64,000 nucleotides of DNA from Bedellia somnulentella (Eukaryota > Arthropoda > Insecta > Lepidoptera > Bedelliidae). The position numbers and the translations under genes were made by a program. Position 1 is the first letter of the stretch; every line of letters starts with the position of its first letter. Below the pieces are notes generated by a model. That model had not been told where the DNA came from, did not search any database, and saw only the letters and a list, made by a program, of their open reading frames with translations. Below, one piece after another: positions 42,205 to 51,366 of this stretch. The stretch spans positions 5,642,001 through 5,706,000 of the forward strand of contig OY755171.1 in the NCBI GenBank assembly GCA_963576735.1. Direction: 5' to 3'.

Positions 42205-44364
42205 ATGTGTTCAAATTTTAGTAAACACGGAGGCGGCGATGTAGCTCGCCACTCATCACGCCATGGTTGCTCACGGGGCGAAAAGTGGGCTAAAGAGACC
42301 CGCTTCAGTACGATGAATGTATGTGGAGGAATGTTTGAAAAATTAGATGAAGTATGTATGATTATGAATGAAAGAAAACTGGATTTTCTATGTTTAAATG
42401 AGACGAAGCGTAAGGGAAAGGAAGTTTCACAACTTGGCAACATCACAGCAATCTGGTCTGGAGTCGCTGACAATGACCGAGCTAGCCAAGGAGTGGGACT
42501 TCTGATATCTGAAAGGATGGCTCAGTGTATGAAAGATTACGAATGTGTGAGTCCAAGGCTCCTGTGGATTAAGGTGAAATTGGGACTAGTCCGGATGCGC
42601 ATAATTTGCGTATACGCTCCGGACATGTCTAAATCCCTATCCGAGAGGGAGGAGTTTTGGAATCTGTTAGACGATGTTGTGAATGGGTGTGATCAGAATG
42701 AGAGACTTGTAATGTTAGGAGATTTTAATGGCTGGGTTGGTGTGTCACGCAACGGTTGCGAAAGAGTTTTAGGAAAGTTTGGTGATCAAAGGGTAAATGA
42801 GAATGGTGAGAAATTGATTGAGGTATGTTTGGAGAGGAATCTTTGTGTTACAAACACGTTGTTTAAGCACAAAGATATCCATATGTATACAAAACAGAGG
42901 GGAAGCGAGAGAAGTATGATTGATTTTGTGATAGTTGATGAAAGGCTGAGAGCAAAAGTTGTTGACACCAGGGTCTATAGGGGCACGAACGTTGGCACAG
43001 ATCACTTTCTCGTTATATCACGATTAAGGGGTCTGTGCACGCGTTGGCGTCACAGGCCTAAAGTGTCAACAACGGATTTTGCGAGAATAAAAGTAGAAAA
43101 ACTGCAAGAAGATGAAAATATCAGAGATGAATACTTGAGGAAATTGGATGATAGACTAAGTTGCGTGGAGATGATGGATGAAATGGAAATAGAAGAAGTA
43201 TGGGATGTGCTCAAATCGACGATGGTTGAATGTGCGACGGAAGTATGTGGAGTGTGTAAAAGGTCAAATAGACCACCAACAAGTTGGTGGGATAAAGTTG
43301 TGAAAGAGGCGGTTGGAGATAAGAAGAAAGCGTGGTTAGATTTACTAGCGATTAAAGCTAGTAAACAGATGGATGCGAGTGTAACTGACGATGTAGTGCA
43401 GAAAAGTGAAGATGAATATAAGAGAGTTAAGAATGAGGTAAAGAAGAAAATAGAAAAGAAAAAGCGGGATTTGCAAGAGTGGTGTGAGAGGAAACTTTCT
43501 GATAATTTCCGGAATAACCAAAAGTTATTCTGGAAGTATATCCGGAAAGAAAAGGGAGTTTCCCAAAACACGAGAGTGAGTGTAATAAGAGATGAACAGG
43601 GTGAATTGGCGACGGATGAAAGTAACATGAAACGGGTATGGAAGAATTATTTTGAGGGACTGTTTGAGAAAGAGGATGCATCCATTTCTTCGCCAATCGA
43701 CAGTAATGTTGATTGGAACGGGGAGATGGGTGAATTTAGTGACAGCGAGATTAGTATGGAAGAAATAATGAAAGCAATGAAAAGTATGAAATTAGGGAAG
43801 GCGGCAGGGTATGATAGGATTACTATCGAAATGCTGAGGGCTGGTAAAGGGTTGGTGGCTTCTTGGTTGCACTTCCTTTTCCAAAAATGCTGGTCAATGG
43901 GCAAAGTTCCACGAGATTGGTGCAAGGCGGTGATTGTGCCTCTATATAAAGGAAAGGGGTCACACCAAGAGGCTAAAAACTACCGCGGCATCAGCTTACT
44001 CAGCATTGTTGGTAAATTGTATGCTAAGGTACTGATTGAAAGAGTGATGAATGAAACTGATGAGAAAATATGCGATGTGCAAGCGGGATTTAGGAAAGGA
44101 ATGGGATGTATGGATCAAATCTTCTCTCTAAGGAGCATCACCGAAAAGTTTTTAGCTAAGAACCAAAAGGTGTATTGCTCCTTCATGGATTTAGAGAAGG
44201 CGTATGATAGGGTGGTAAGAAAGTGTTTATGGGAGGTGTTATCCAAGTTCGGTTTGGGGAGTCAACTTATACGTGCATTGGTATCACTTTATGAGGATTC
44301 TAGTGCATGTGTAAGAGTAAACGGGGAAAACACTGACTGGTTCGGAATCTCTAGGGGTGTCTGA
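42205..44364 (+). CDS. RTE-like LINE ORF, N-terminal part: AP endonuclease and RT up to a nonsense codon
   Basis: Encodes an AP-type endonuclease with LCLNETKRKG, LGDFNGWVG, SMIDFVIVD and GTDHFLVISRL (codons about 50-275), a charged linker, and an RT with AGYDRITIEML, VIVPLYKGKG, NYRGISLLS, QAGFRKGMGC and the motif A Asp in FMDLEKAYDRV. The frame is open upstream to 42133, so an earlier non-ATG start is possible; ATG at 42205 is the first Met. It ends at TGA 44362-44364 in GISRGV-stop-QGCVASPW. The family motif at this place is G-V-R-Q-G, so the stop looks like a CGA-to-TGA change. Confidence 0.82.
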   Translation: MCSNFSKHGGGDVARHSSRHGCSRGEKWAKETRFSTMNVCGGMFEKLDEVCMIMNERKLDFLCLNETKRKGKEVSQLGNITAIWSGVADNDRASQGVGLLISERMAQCMKDYECVSPRLLWIKVKLGLVRMRIICVYAPDMSKSLSEREEFWNLLDDVVNGCDQNERLVMLGDFNGWVGVSRNGCERVLGKFGDQRVNENGEKLIEVCLERNLCVTNTLFKHKDIHMYTKQRGSERSMIDFVIVDERLRAKVVDTRVYRGTNVGTDHFLVISRLRGLCTRWRHRPKVSTTDFARIKVEKLQEDENIRDEYLRKLDDRLSCVEMMDEMEIEEVWDVLKSTMVECATEVCGVCKRSNRPPTSWWDKVVKEAVGDKKKAWLDLLAIKASKQMDASVTDDVVQKSEDEYKRVKNEVKKKIEKKKRDLQEWCERKLSDNFRNNQKLFWKYIRKEKGVSQNTRVSVIRDEQGELATDESNMKRVWKNYFEGLFEKEDASISSPIDSNVDWNGEMGEFSDSEISMEEIMKAMKSMKLGKAAGYDRITIEMLRAGKGLVASWLHFLFQKCWSMGKVPRDWCKAVIVPLYKGKGSHQEAKNYRGISLLSIVGKLYAKVLIERVMNETDEKICDVQAGFRKGMGCMDQIFSLRSITEKFLAKNQKVYCSFMDLEKAYDRVVRKCLWEVLSKFGLGSQLIRALVSLYEDSSACVRVNGENTDWFGISRGV

Positions 44365-45306
44365 CAGGGATGTGTAGCTTCTCCGTGGCTCTTCAATTTA
44401 TTCATGGATGACTGTTTGACAGAGTTGCGTGAAAGTGATTATGGACTAAGGATGGGTGGATTTATCATTAAATGCCTCTTGTATGCTGACGATCAAGTGC
44501 TACTTGCATCATCGGCAGAAGAGTTGCAAGAGATGATGAATATTGCATGTGATTCTTTTGTAAGAAAGGGAATGAGGGTGAATGTGGATAAGACCAAAAC
44601 GATGGTTTTTGAGAGACAGGAAGATGTGACAGAATGCGTGATTGCGATTGATGGTAAGGATGTGCAACAGGTGAAGGAGTTTGTATATCTGGGAAGTTTG
44701 TTTACAAGGGATGGGAAATGTGATGAAGACATTGAAAGAAGAGTGAAAAAGGGTAATGCGGTAAATGGAGCAATGAATAGCCTAATGATCAGTCAAACGG
44801 TGTCTGAAAAGGCCCGAATGGCTGTGCATGATGCTGTTCTTGTTCCTACGCTTATGTATGGAAGCGAATGTTGGGTGTGGCAGAAGAAGCATGAGAGCAG
44901 AGTGAATGCAGTAGAGATGAGGTCCCTCAGAAAAAATTGTAATGTTAGATTATGTGACCGAGTGAGAAATAGTGTTATTCGTGAAAAGTGTGGTGTGAAA
45001 GATGATATTGTAAGAAAGATAGAAAAAGGAATGTTGAGATGGTTTGGGCACATAGAGAGGATGGATGATAGAAAATTGGTAAAAGGGATCTATAAAGCTA
45101 GTGTGGATGGTAATGTTAGTAGAGGACGACCACGGAGAACACACTTGGACCAAATTGAGAGTGTGCTCAAAAAGGCTGGCGTCCGAAGTATGAAGAATAA
45201 AAGAGCATGTATGAAAAGATTGATGGATGTAAACGAAGCTAGAGAGGTTTGTCAGGATCGTGCGAAGTGGCGATCAATAGTCTCTGCCTACCCCAATGGG
45301 AACTAA
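44365..45306 (+). CDS. RTE-like LINE ORF, C-terminal part after the single stop
   Basis: Same reading frame as the preceding part, continuing QGCVASPWLFNLFMDDCL; the first Met is at 44404. It contains the YADD catalytic box (CLLYADDQVLLA, about 44475) and VYLGSLFTRDG. The C-terminal domain RWFGHIERMDD...GRPRRTHLD is common in RTE-type elements. TAA at 45304-45306 is followed within a few bases by GCGTGAGTATATGTATG. One base change separates this copy from a complete ORF. Confidence 0.82.
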   Translation, partial: QGCVASPWLFNLFMDDCLTELRESDYGLRMGGFIIKCLLYADDQVLLASSAEELQEMMNIACDSFVRKGMRVNVDKTKTMVFERQEDVTECVIAIDGKDVQQVKEFVYLGSLFTRDGKCDEDIERRVKKGNAVNGAMNSLMISQTVSEKARMAVHDAVLVPTLMYGSECWVWQKKHESRVNAVEMRSLRKNCNVRLCDRVRNSVIREKCGVKDDIVRKIEKGMLRWFGHIERMDDRKLVKGIYKASVDGNVSRGRPRRTHLDQIESVLKKAGVRSMKNKRACMKRLMDVNEAREVCQDRAKWRSIVSAYPNGN

Positions 45307-45744
45307 TGGCGTGAGTATATGTATGTATGTATATGTATGTATATAAATGTCGAACGATTGCAATTGAAAAACAACGTTTCAAGCTGAATGTAAAATATTC
45401 AAAACAATTTCCTCTTAGAAAGGTAAGTGTCATTTCCTGAGATAGCTGAATAAACAAACCGACTCTTTATAAAAAGCTCAAACAGAGATTTGGCGAAAAT
45501 ATTTAGTTGAATAGCTGTTTTTTGACGCGGAAAAAAAGCTTTTGGCTAAAAAATGCACTGTGTTATTTTTCAATTTTGAAAACACAAAAAGATATGAGGC
45601 AGTGTATTGCTGCATAGTAGTTTACTTGAATACCATTAGGTAAAATAAATTGGCGTTTGGACTGAATTATTATTTGTATTTTATTCTTTGGTATATAGAT
45701 ATATACTACTTTATATACTTATTATTTTATACTCTAATATTGTT

Positions 45745-45965
45745 CCGTATTCCCCCATGGGGATGGCAGGGGTACAAAATCTTTTGAACATTACATATTT
45801 TTTTAACATGGGTCTACAATTTTAGCTTTTGAGCTTACAGTGGATTCACATCATAGAAGGAAAATCTATCGTCGCTAACAATGTGATAAGACGAAATACT
45901 ATCCACTCGTGGTGTTTATAGTCACTGTTAACAAATTTGATATGTTAAGAATTCTGACTTGTATG
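45745..45965 (-). mobile_element. tS1 SINE, degenerate
   Basis: CCCCCATGGGGATGGCAGGGG, GAACATTACAT and CAGTGGATTCACATCATAG echo tS1. Confidence 0.45.
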
Positions 45966-46073
45966 CCACTGCCTGATCAGCATTAAAACGCTCACCCCCC
46001 GCCATTGAGACAATGTTTTTCCCACTAACTACCAAGGCGGCATCCGTTCGCAAACATAATTAAATTTTTTAAC

Positions 46074-46412
46074 TCAAACGTTCACTAAGTATATCCCTTA
46101 AGAGGTGAGAAAAACTACAAATACCTCTGAACATCACACGCCATTGTCACCTGGTGTTCAGAGTACCCACGTTTTGCTTTGACAGTGTACTCACGTTAAA
46201 GCGGGTAGGCCTATCGCCGTTAGGTACAAATACACTGTCACATCGCCCAGTAATGTTTAGCCATGTGTGTTTCTTCACGACCTTCTCCGTTACCGTTAGC
46301 AATAAATAAACCACACACATGACTTACACGGGAGAGGCCTGACCCGGGGTTAGAACACTCATTGTCTTCACTATAAGCGGTGTTCTACCCACTGGGCTAT
46401 CACGGTTGCTAC
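46074..46412 (-). mobile_element. tS1 SINE
   Basis: Near full length: AACGTTCACTAAGTATATCCC to the inverted tRNA head CTACCCACTGGGCTATCACGG. Confidence 0.82.
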
Positions 46413-46721
46413 ACTATCACTATATTCCAAATAAAAGGATACGGACGGAAAACCTTATTAAATTGATCATATAAATATAAAAGCATAAATCACAACATAA
46501 TAAGCTCGTCAATAAATAGGGCTAGCAATAACAATAAGACAAAAGTAAATGAAGTTCTCTAATTTGGTTCGGAGTTATTGTTGCCTGAACTTAATTAGTA
46601 TCAACACCTTCGGGATCTTGTTAAAGTTGCTCGTTGGTGTTCCAGACTTCATATGGATCGTTCATGTCGAACTTTCATATAAAAATTATTTATACGGTTT
46701 ATCAAGATAGGTAACTAAGAA

Positions 46722-47076
46722 GCCGTGATAGCTCAGTGGGTACAACAGCGTTCCATAGTCGCTTATCGTGCAGGCGATGGGGGTTCGAAGCCCGGATTTG
46801 TTTTTTCTAAAGTCATATGGGTGGTTAATTTATCATTAACCTCGACGGAAAACATCGTGAGTTTCCCCACATAGCTGAGTTGTACTTTGTCATGTCACGG
46901 TGTAGTATAAAAAGGCGATAGGCCTGCCCCGATCACGTGAGTACACGTGTAAGCAAAACGTGGGTACTCTCAACTTCAGGTGACAATGTCACGTGATGTT
47001 CAGAAGTACCAGTACCTTCGAGGCCAGCCCAGCCCTTCAAGGAAATATGGCGTGAACATTAGAGTTTGAGTTGAGT
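46722..47076 (+). mobile_element. tS1 SINE, full length
   Basis: Clear head GCCGTGATAGCTCAGTGGGT with B-box GGGTTCGAAGCCC, and end ATATGGCGTGAACATTAGAG. Inverted relative to the copy 310 bp upstream; the pair could form a long stem in the Ig intron. Confidence 0.85.
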
Positions 47077-47326
47077 TCTCAGTAACCAAGAAAAATCAAT
47101 GAAAACTCAAGTTAGTGATTTGTACATTTTAACTGTGTTTACTTAACATTACTTCTGTATATTAATAGTATTAAAATTTTCTTAGAATGAGATATGAATC
47201 AAATAAAAATTTACGATTTTATGTAAGTGCGGAAGAGATGGCTGTTTTATAGCACGCATTGTCTAGTTAAATGGTCGCTCGTGCTATCTGGGCTGGACAC
47301 TGCTATAATATATTCTTTTGTTTCAG

Positions 47327-47398
47327 GCCCAATAAGCACAACTCCAGAAATGCCAACGGCAGCTGATATGCAACTTGCAGCTGCAGTGGGATCTAGAG
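47327..47398 (+). CDS. Ig-domain protein, exon 4 (linker)
   Basis: A 72-nt exon between acceptor TTTGTTTCAG (ends 47326) and donor GTAACT (47399). It reads GPISTTPEMPTAADMQ and then an Ala-rich stretch ending VGSR. Both ends are phase 1, so the exon could be skipped without a frameshift. The content is a flexible Ser/Thr/Pro/Ala linker between Ig2 and the membrane attachment signal. A small-residue site for GPI attachment (Ala/Gly/Ser) could lie in its last ten residues. The short length lowers confidence slightly, but frame and splice sites fit on both sides. Confidence 0.75.
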
Positions 47399-47706
47399 GT
47401 AACTATTTTTAAATCAAATAAATAATGTCTCCGATTAATTAATATTTTAGTTGTTACCCATTTTCTTACATTGCTTTGTCTTACACATATTTAGACGCGC
47501 CCTGATTACGTATCGTTTGTAACCACGATTGTGTCGCAAGATGTAATGTTGTTGCTGTCAAAACAGTCAATTATGTATGTAAAACAGTCAATTATGTAAA
47601 TGTAGGTATACATACAATTTTTTGACGTTGACAGCGATAATCTTTCAACTTGCGACCGTCGCTAAAATACATAACCAGGTGGCGTGTCGTATTATTTTAT
47701 TACTGA

Positions 47707-48509
47707 CTAGTGGATCGTCCCAGCTTCGCACGGGTAGCGTTGTTTTTTTAAATATCTGAGGTTTCTTTCTTCAGTCGCTGCTCAAGCATTGTGAAATTCA
47801 GCGCAATCTTTTCAATTTATTAAATTTATAGCACTCCCTAAACAGTGTAGTTTGGTGATTTTGAATGCGCTTTAATGAACGGTTCAGTATTTCCGCAAAT
47901 TTTGGAATAAAACGCTATGAAGTATTTATAACAATCTAAAAATAAATCATTACGTGATGTAGGATGCAACTACTGGCGCCATCTAGTATGTTATATGTAA
48001 ATTAATTTGGTTTTGGTCACGGGCGCGATGGCTTATTTTATGTATAATTTCGGTGTTTGTCTACCGATTTCTATGATTCTTTTTTTATTGAATAGGTAAT
48101 AATGTTACCTTTTTTAAATTAGGAATGAGTAAGAGGTTTACAAACGTCAGAGTAAACAAATATAATCAGAATGTTCCGAACTGCTAAGCTATCAGGAATT
48201 ACACGTGTTATTGTGAGTCAACCGTAAAAGATAGATATAAACTGTTGAGGATTTTTTTTTAGATAATTTTATGAAGAATATTTCCGTCATACACGATTTC
48301 TATGTAAGTTTAACCATTAAGGCTGCACACGCGACGGAAGCTTAAAAAATGGAGTAACTTCTCCCGTTTTCCCAAAATTTCCCAAAATTCCCCTTTACTA
48401 CTCTGCTGGAAAGTATACAAAAACCTGCGCAGGTGTATGAAGAATAATTGTACCAAGTTTCGTCAAAATCCGTCGAGTAGTTTCTGTTTCCATAAGGAAC
48501 ATACAAACC

Positions 48510-48575
<66 letters not shown>

Positions 48576-48695
48576 AATTTTACTGATTGCATTTTTGGCA
48601 TCAGTATCGATCCCTAATCACCACCTGATGGTTATTTTGAAAATATATTTCATGTACAGAATTGACCTCTCTACAGATTTATTATAAGTATAGAT
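47707..48695 (+). mobile_element. Non-autonomous repeat, possibly Helitron-like (family H)
   Basis: Starts CTAGTGGATCGTCCCAGCTT, contains CGTCAAAATCCGTCGAGTAG before the ACAG microsatellite, and ends about TTATTATAAGTATAGATT. No coding capacity. A related copy in opposite orientation is at 14732-15505. It lies in the last coding intron of the Ig gene. The class is uncertain: Helitron-like (Lep1 type) is a guess from the microsatellite and ends. Confidence 0.5.
48511..48573. repeat. ACAG/CAGA microsatellite inside a dispersed repeat
   Basis: About 15 units of ACAG within the repeat at 47707-48695. Microsatellites at this position are common in Helitron-like lepidopteran repeats such as Lep1. 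Confidence 0.9.
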
Positions 48696-48760
48696 TTCCA
48701 TATTGCTAAGTATTGTGTGATATGGAAAAAACACGCACTCAGATTTATTTTTTATTACAG

Positions 48761-48828
48761 GCTATAGTTTATCGAGACAAACAAAATACGTGCTACTGCT
48801 AGCCATAGGATTCGTAATTTTAACGTAA
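48761..48828 (+). CDS. Ig-domain protein, last coding exon (C-terminal GPI-type signal)
   Basis: Acceptor TTTATTACAG ends at 48760. The exon encodes GYSLSRQTK, then the hydrophobic run YVLLLAIGFVILT, then TAA at 48826-48828. A short polar spacer followed by about 13 hydrophobic residues at the very C-terminus, with no cytoplasmic tail, is the usual form of a GPI-anchor signal; a short single-pass tail anchor is less likely. The exon continues 12 nt to a donor GTAAGT at 48841, so the stop lies upstream of an intron. The five visible coding exons give 263 residues in total. Confidence 0.8.
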
Positions 48829-48840
48829 TAATATTTAATG
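48829..48840 (+). other. 3'UTR start of Ig gene, ending at a splice donor
   Basis: Twelve untranslated bases between the TAA stop and a strong GTAAGT donor at 48841. The stop codon is only 12 nt from the junction, below the roughly 50-nt distance at which nonsense-mediated decay usually acts, so a 3'UTR intron here would be tolerated. Confidence 0.55.
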
Positions 48841-49019
48841 GTAAGTCATACAAACTTTCATTTGGTCATACAACTGATTTTATTTATTTGTTTATTAAAA
48901 AACAATCATACATAGTAATGTTCACAGCAAACTATAAAAACGGTTAGCCAAAGCTTCAGAATTGAAACCCGTGTCCGAATAATAGATGAAAGTATATGTA
49001 TGTATATATGGCCATAAAT

Positions 49020-50304
49020 TTCACCCCAGTTTATTCGGTGCTTACTATCCGGCAACCAAACCTTGTGTATAAAAACTTTTATAATGTCAAGGTAGTGTTC
49101 TTAAATGTCGTAAAATGATTTCTTAAGGTATGAAAAAAAAATACCTCAGAAATCTCGAAATTATAGGCAACCAACGCATCTACTTTGCTTTCAAACCTCT
49201 ACCCCTTTAGTGTTTCTTCCATTTTTGGAAACAAGTAAAAATCACAAGGCGCTAGGTCAGGGGAATATGGCGGGTGAGGGAGAATTGACACATTTTTCGA
49301 CTTGAAAAAGTCTAGTGTTCTAGCAGACGTGTGCGGCGCCGCATTGTCGTGGTGTCAGAGAAGGTGCCGGTTTCCTGACTTCGGTCGCTTGTCTTACCAA
49401 GCTGATATTACTGTTCGAGCACAAACTGTCACATACCATTTGGAGTTCACTGTTCTTTCATTCTCTAGCACAACACTAGCAATATGACCCGTTTTGCAGA
49501 AAACGAGGCGACCATTTGTTTCTGTCTGCTTCGTGCGCGGCGACATTTCATTGGAGTTGGCTCGACTTCAGAGCACCATACAGTCGACTGTCGTTTTGAT
49601 TCGGAATCATAGTTATATAGCCATGTTTCGTCACCAGTCAGTATATCATATACGTTTTTTTTCTCGCCTCCGTTGAATTTATCTATCATGAATAGGCACA
49701 AATCCACCCGACGGTCTTTCTGCTCATCGGTAAGTTTGTGCGGCACCCATCTCGAAAAACGTTTATGAAGATAAAAGGTGATCGTGAATTATGGTTTGCA
49801 TTGCTGATGATCCAATTCCTAGTTCTCGTTCTAGCTCAACATATGTAATTCGTCGGTCTTCGCGAATAAGTTTTTCGACTGCACGAACGTTTTCTTGCGT
49901 GACCGCGGTTGGCGGCCGTCCTCCTGTCCTGTCTTCGCTTCATCTTCAAAACATCCCCGTCCTCTTTTAAATTCAGCAAACTAATTGAAAACTGTTTCTC
50001 TGGGACAAGCAGACTCACCAAAAATAGAAGCCAAAATTTCAAAACATTCTTGAGGCTTTAAACCTTTTTTAAAGTCATAATAAATCATAGCGCGGAAATC
50101 ACGTCGACTGACCTCCATTGTTGCAAGTGGATTCCCGCCAGATTCTCGGAAAAATTATGTTCATTCAAATAAAAAATAAATAAAAGAAGTGTGTTCTATA
50201 TTCAAATATGTCAATAAAAAACTAGCCTATAAGATGGTGTATAGCTTGCAGGTGTCAATTAAATGAGAAAAGAGTATCTAACTTCTTTTGGCATGCCCCT
50301 CGTA
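49020..50304 (-). pseudogene. Degenerate mariner-family transposon
   Basis: Lies in the Ig gene's 3'UTR intron, in opposite orientation. Translating the minus strand in shifting frames gives mariner transposase segments: DFRAMIYYDFKKGLKPQEC (about 50110-50050), an N-terminal helix-turn-helix region ending near 49830, WVPHKLTDEQKDRR and LTGDETWLYNYD (49746-49600; the first catalytic Asp of the D,D34D type), HDNAAPHT-like sequence with changes near 49345, and YSPDLAPCDFYLF (about 49270-49230). Several frameshifts and stops break it. The 5' end near 50304 has a TIR-like ACGAGGGGCATGCCAAAAG next to a TA target; no matching TIR is visible at the other end. Confidence 0.82.
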
Positions 50305-50368
50305 CATCAGCCCTGTTTTTTATTTAGAAAATATACTTTTTGTGTACATTTTATACATTTTTTTGCAG

Positions 50369-50860
50369 ATAATCACACAGAAATCATCGAAAAAGATCAA
50401 TAAAAGTAATGAAAAGAGTTATGTCTAGTCAATTCTCCAAAGTAATTTATAAAAAAAACTGACTGATTCATTTCATTTGAAGATGGAAAACACCTATTCC
50501 AATTAGTCATATATTGATTATATTTTAACTTAAACACCTACCAACCTAAACCATAGCGTCATGACATTTTTTTTGTGTTGATTCCACTTTTGTTTTCTTA
50601 AAAGATTTCAGTCGGTGTGTATATTTTTCAAGTAGCATGTCATTCATTAGTATTTATTTAACTTCTTCAACAAAATTCTCCTATTGATTTAAAAAAAACA
50701 TTTGATTCTAAAAAAAAATTAATAAATTTATGTTTAAAATGCATTTTTTCGAAACGAACAAGGTGATTTAATCATAAGAATGTAAATATTTGATATAATG
50801 TGTAGTATAAATGAATATATTTTCATGTAATAATAAATCACAAACGCCTAGCAAAATATT
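50369..50860 (+). other. Probable 3'UTR terminal exon of the Ig gene
   Basis: A pyrimidine-rich acceptor (TTTTTTTGCAG) ends at 50368, downstream of the donor at 48841. The sequence then has no long reading frame and is AT-rich. AATAAA polyadenylation signals are seen at 50832-50837 and again near 51173 and 52231; the last is followed by GT-rich sequence. The end given here uses the first signal and is a guess. The proposed 1.5-kb intron contains a degenerate mariner. Confidence 0.4.
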
Positions 50861-51263
50861 TGATGTATTCTCAACATATTGTAATTGTAATATATTATTC
50901 TTGATCAGAGCAATGTGTGTAAATATAATCTTATTTAAATTGATATTGGTGTAAAATATGTGTTACTTATACAGAGATAAGAAATTTTTTATGATATAAC
51001 TTCAACTAAAAACACACTAAACATTTATTCACGATTTTAAACTGTAAGCCATGTCAGTATTGTATTATAGTTTATAAATTTTAAAATATAGTTTTCAACC
51101 CTGTTAACACAAACATAAAGCTATGTGTGAATTTAAACGACTTTATTTTATTGAATATAATAAAAAACCAAATAAACGAAAGATTTTATATAAGTTAATA
51201 TAGCTTTATGTCTGCGCTATTTGTTTTAAACTTAGTATTGTAACAGAAATATTGCCATTTTTA

Positions 51264-51366
51264 CATACATATACTCACGGCTATAAATCCCTAAAAGGGG
51301 TAGCCAGAGCTGAGGAATTAGAAATTCCCCAGCCACTTTTGGAAAGTTGAGTGGGGTAAAGATGCC
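51264..51366 (-). mobile_element. RS element, 5'-truncated (tail half)
   Basis: CATATACTCACGGCTATAAATC to GAGTGGGGTAAAGATG, the same truncation point as the copy at 20128. Confidence 0.8.

Larger units (their letters stand above)
41938..45345 (+). mobile_element. Nearly full-length RTE-like non-LTR retrotransposon
   Basis: A 3.4-kb LINE in sense orientation within the Ig gene intron (exons 3-4). The 5' end (GCTGTGTAGTGCCGGCTTAG) and about 90 bp after it are also the head of the RS repeats. A GC-rich leader follows, then one long frame for endonuclease and RT (two entries below), a very short 3'UTR and a TATG-repeat tail. The short 3'UTR, simple-repeat tail and single ORF are typical of the RTE superfamily; assignment to a finer clade is not possible here. 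Confidence 0.8.

Noticed and set aside
43050..43628. 192-codon minus-strand frame rich in Ser/Leu/Phe
   Set aside because: Antisense shadow of the Lys/Glu-rich linker of the RTE-like LINE ORF.
46722..46800. tRNA gene (also considered at 1707, 32522, 39684 and 40835)
   Set aside because: A- and B-box-like sequences occur, but no complete cloverleaf or acceptor stem; all lead into SINE bodies.
48510..48575. CRISPR-like or satellite array
   Set aside because: It is a plain ACAG tetranucleotide microsatellite within a dispersed repeat.
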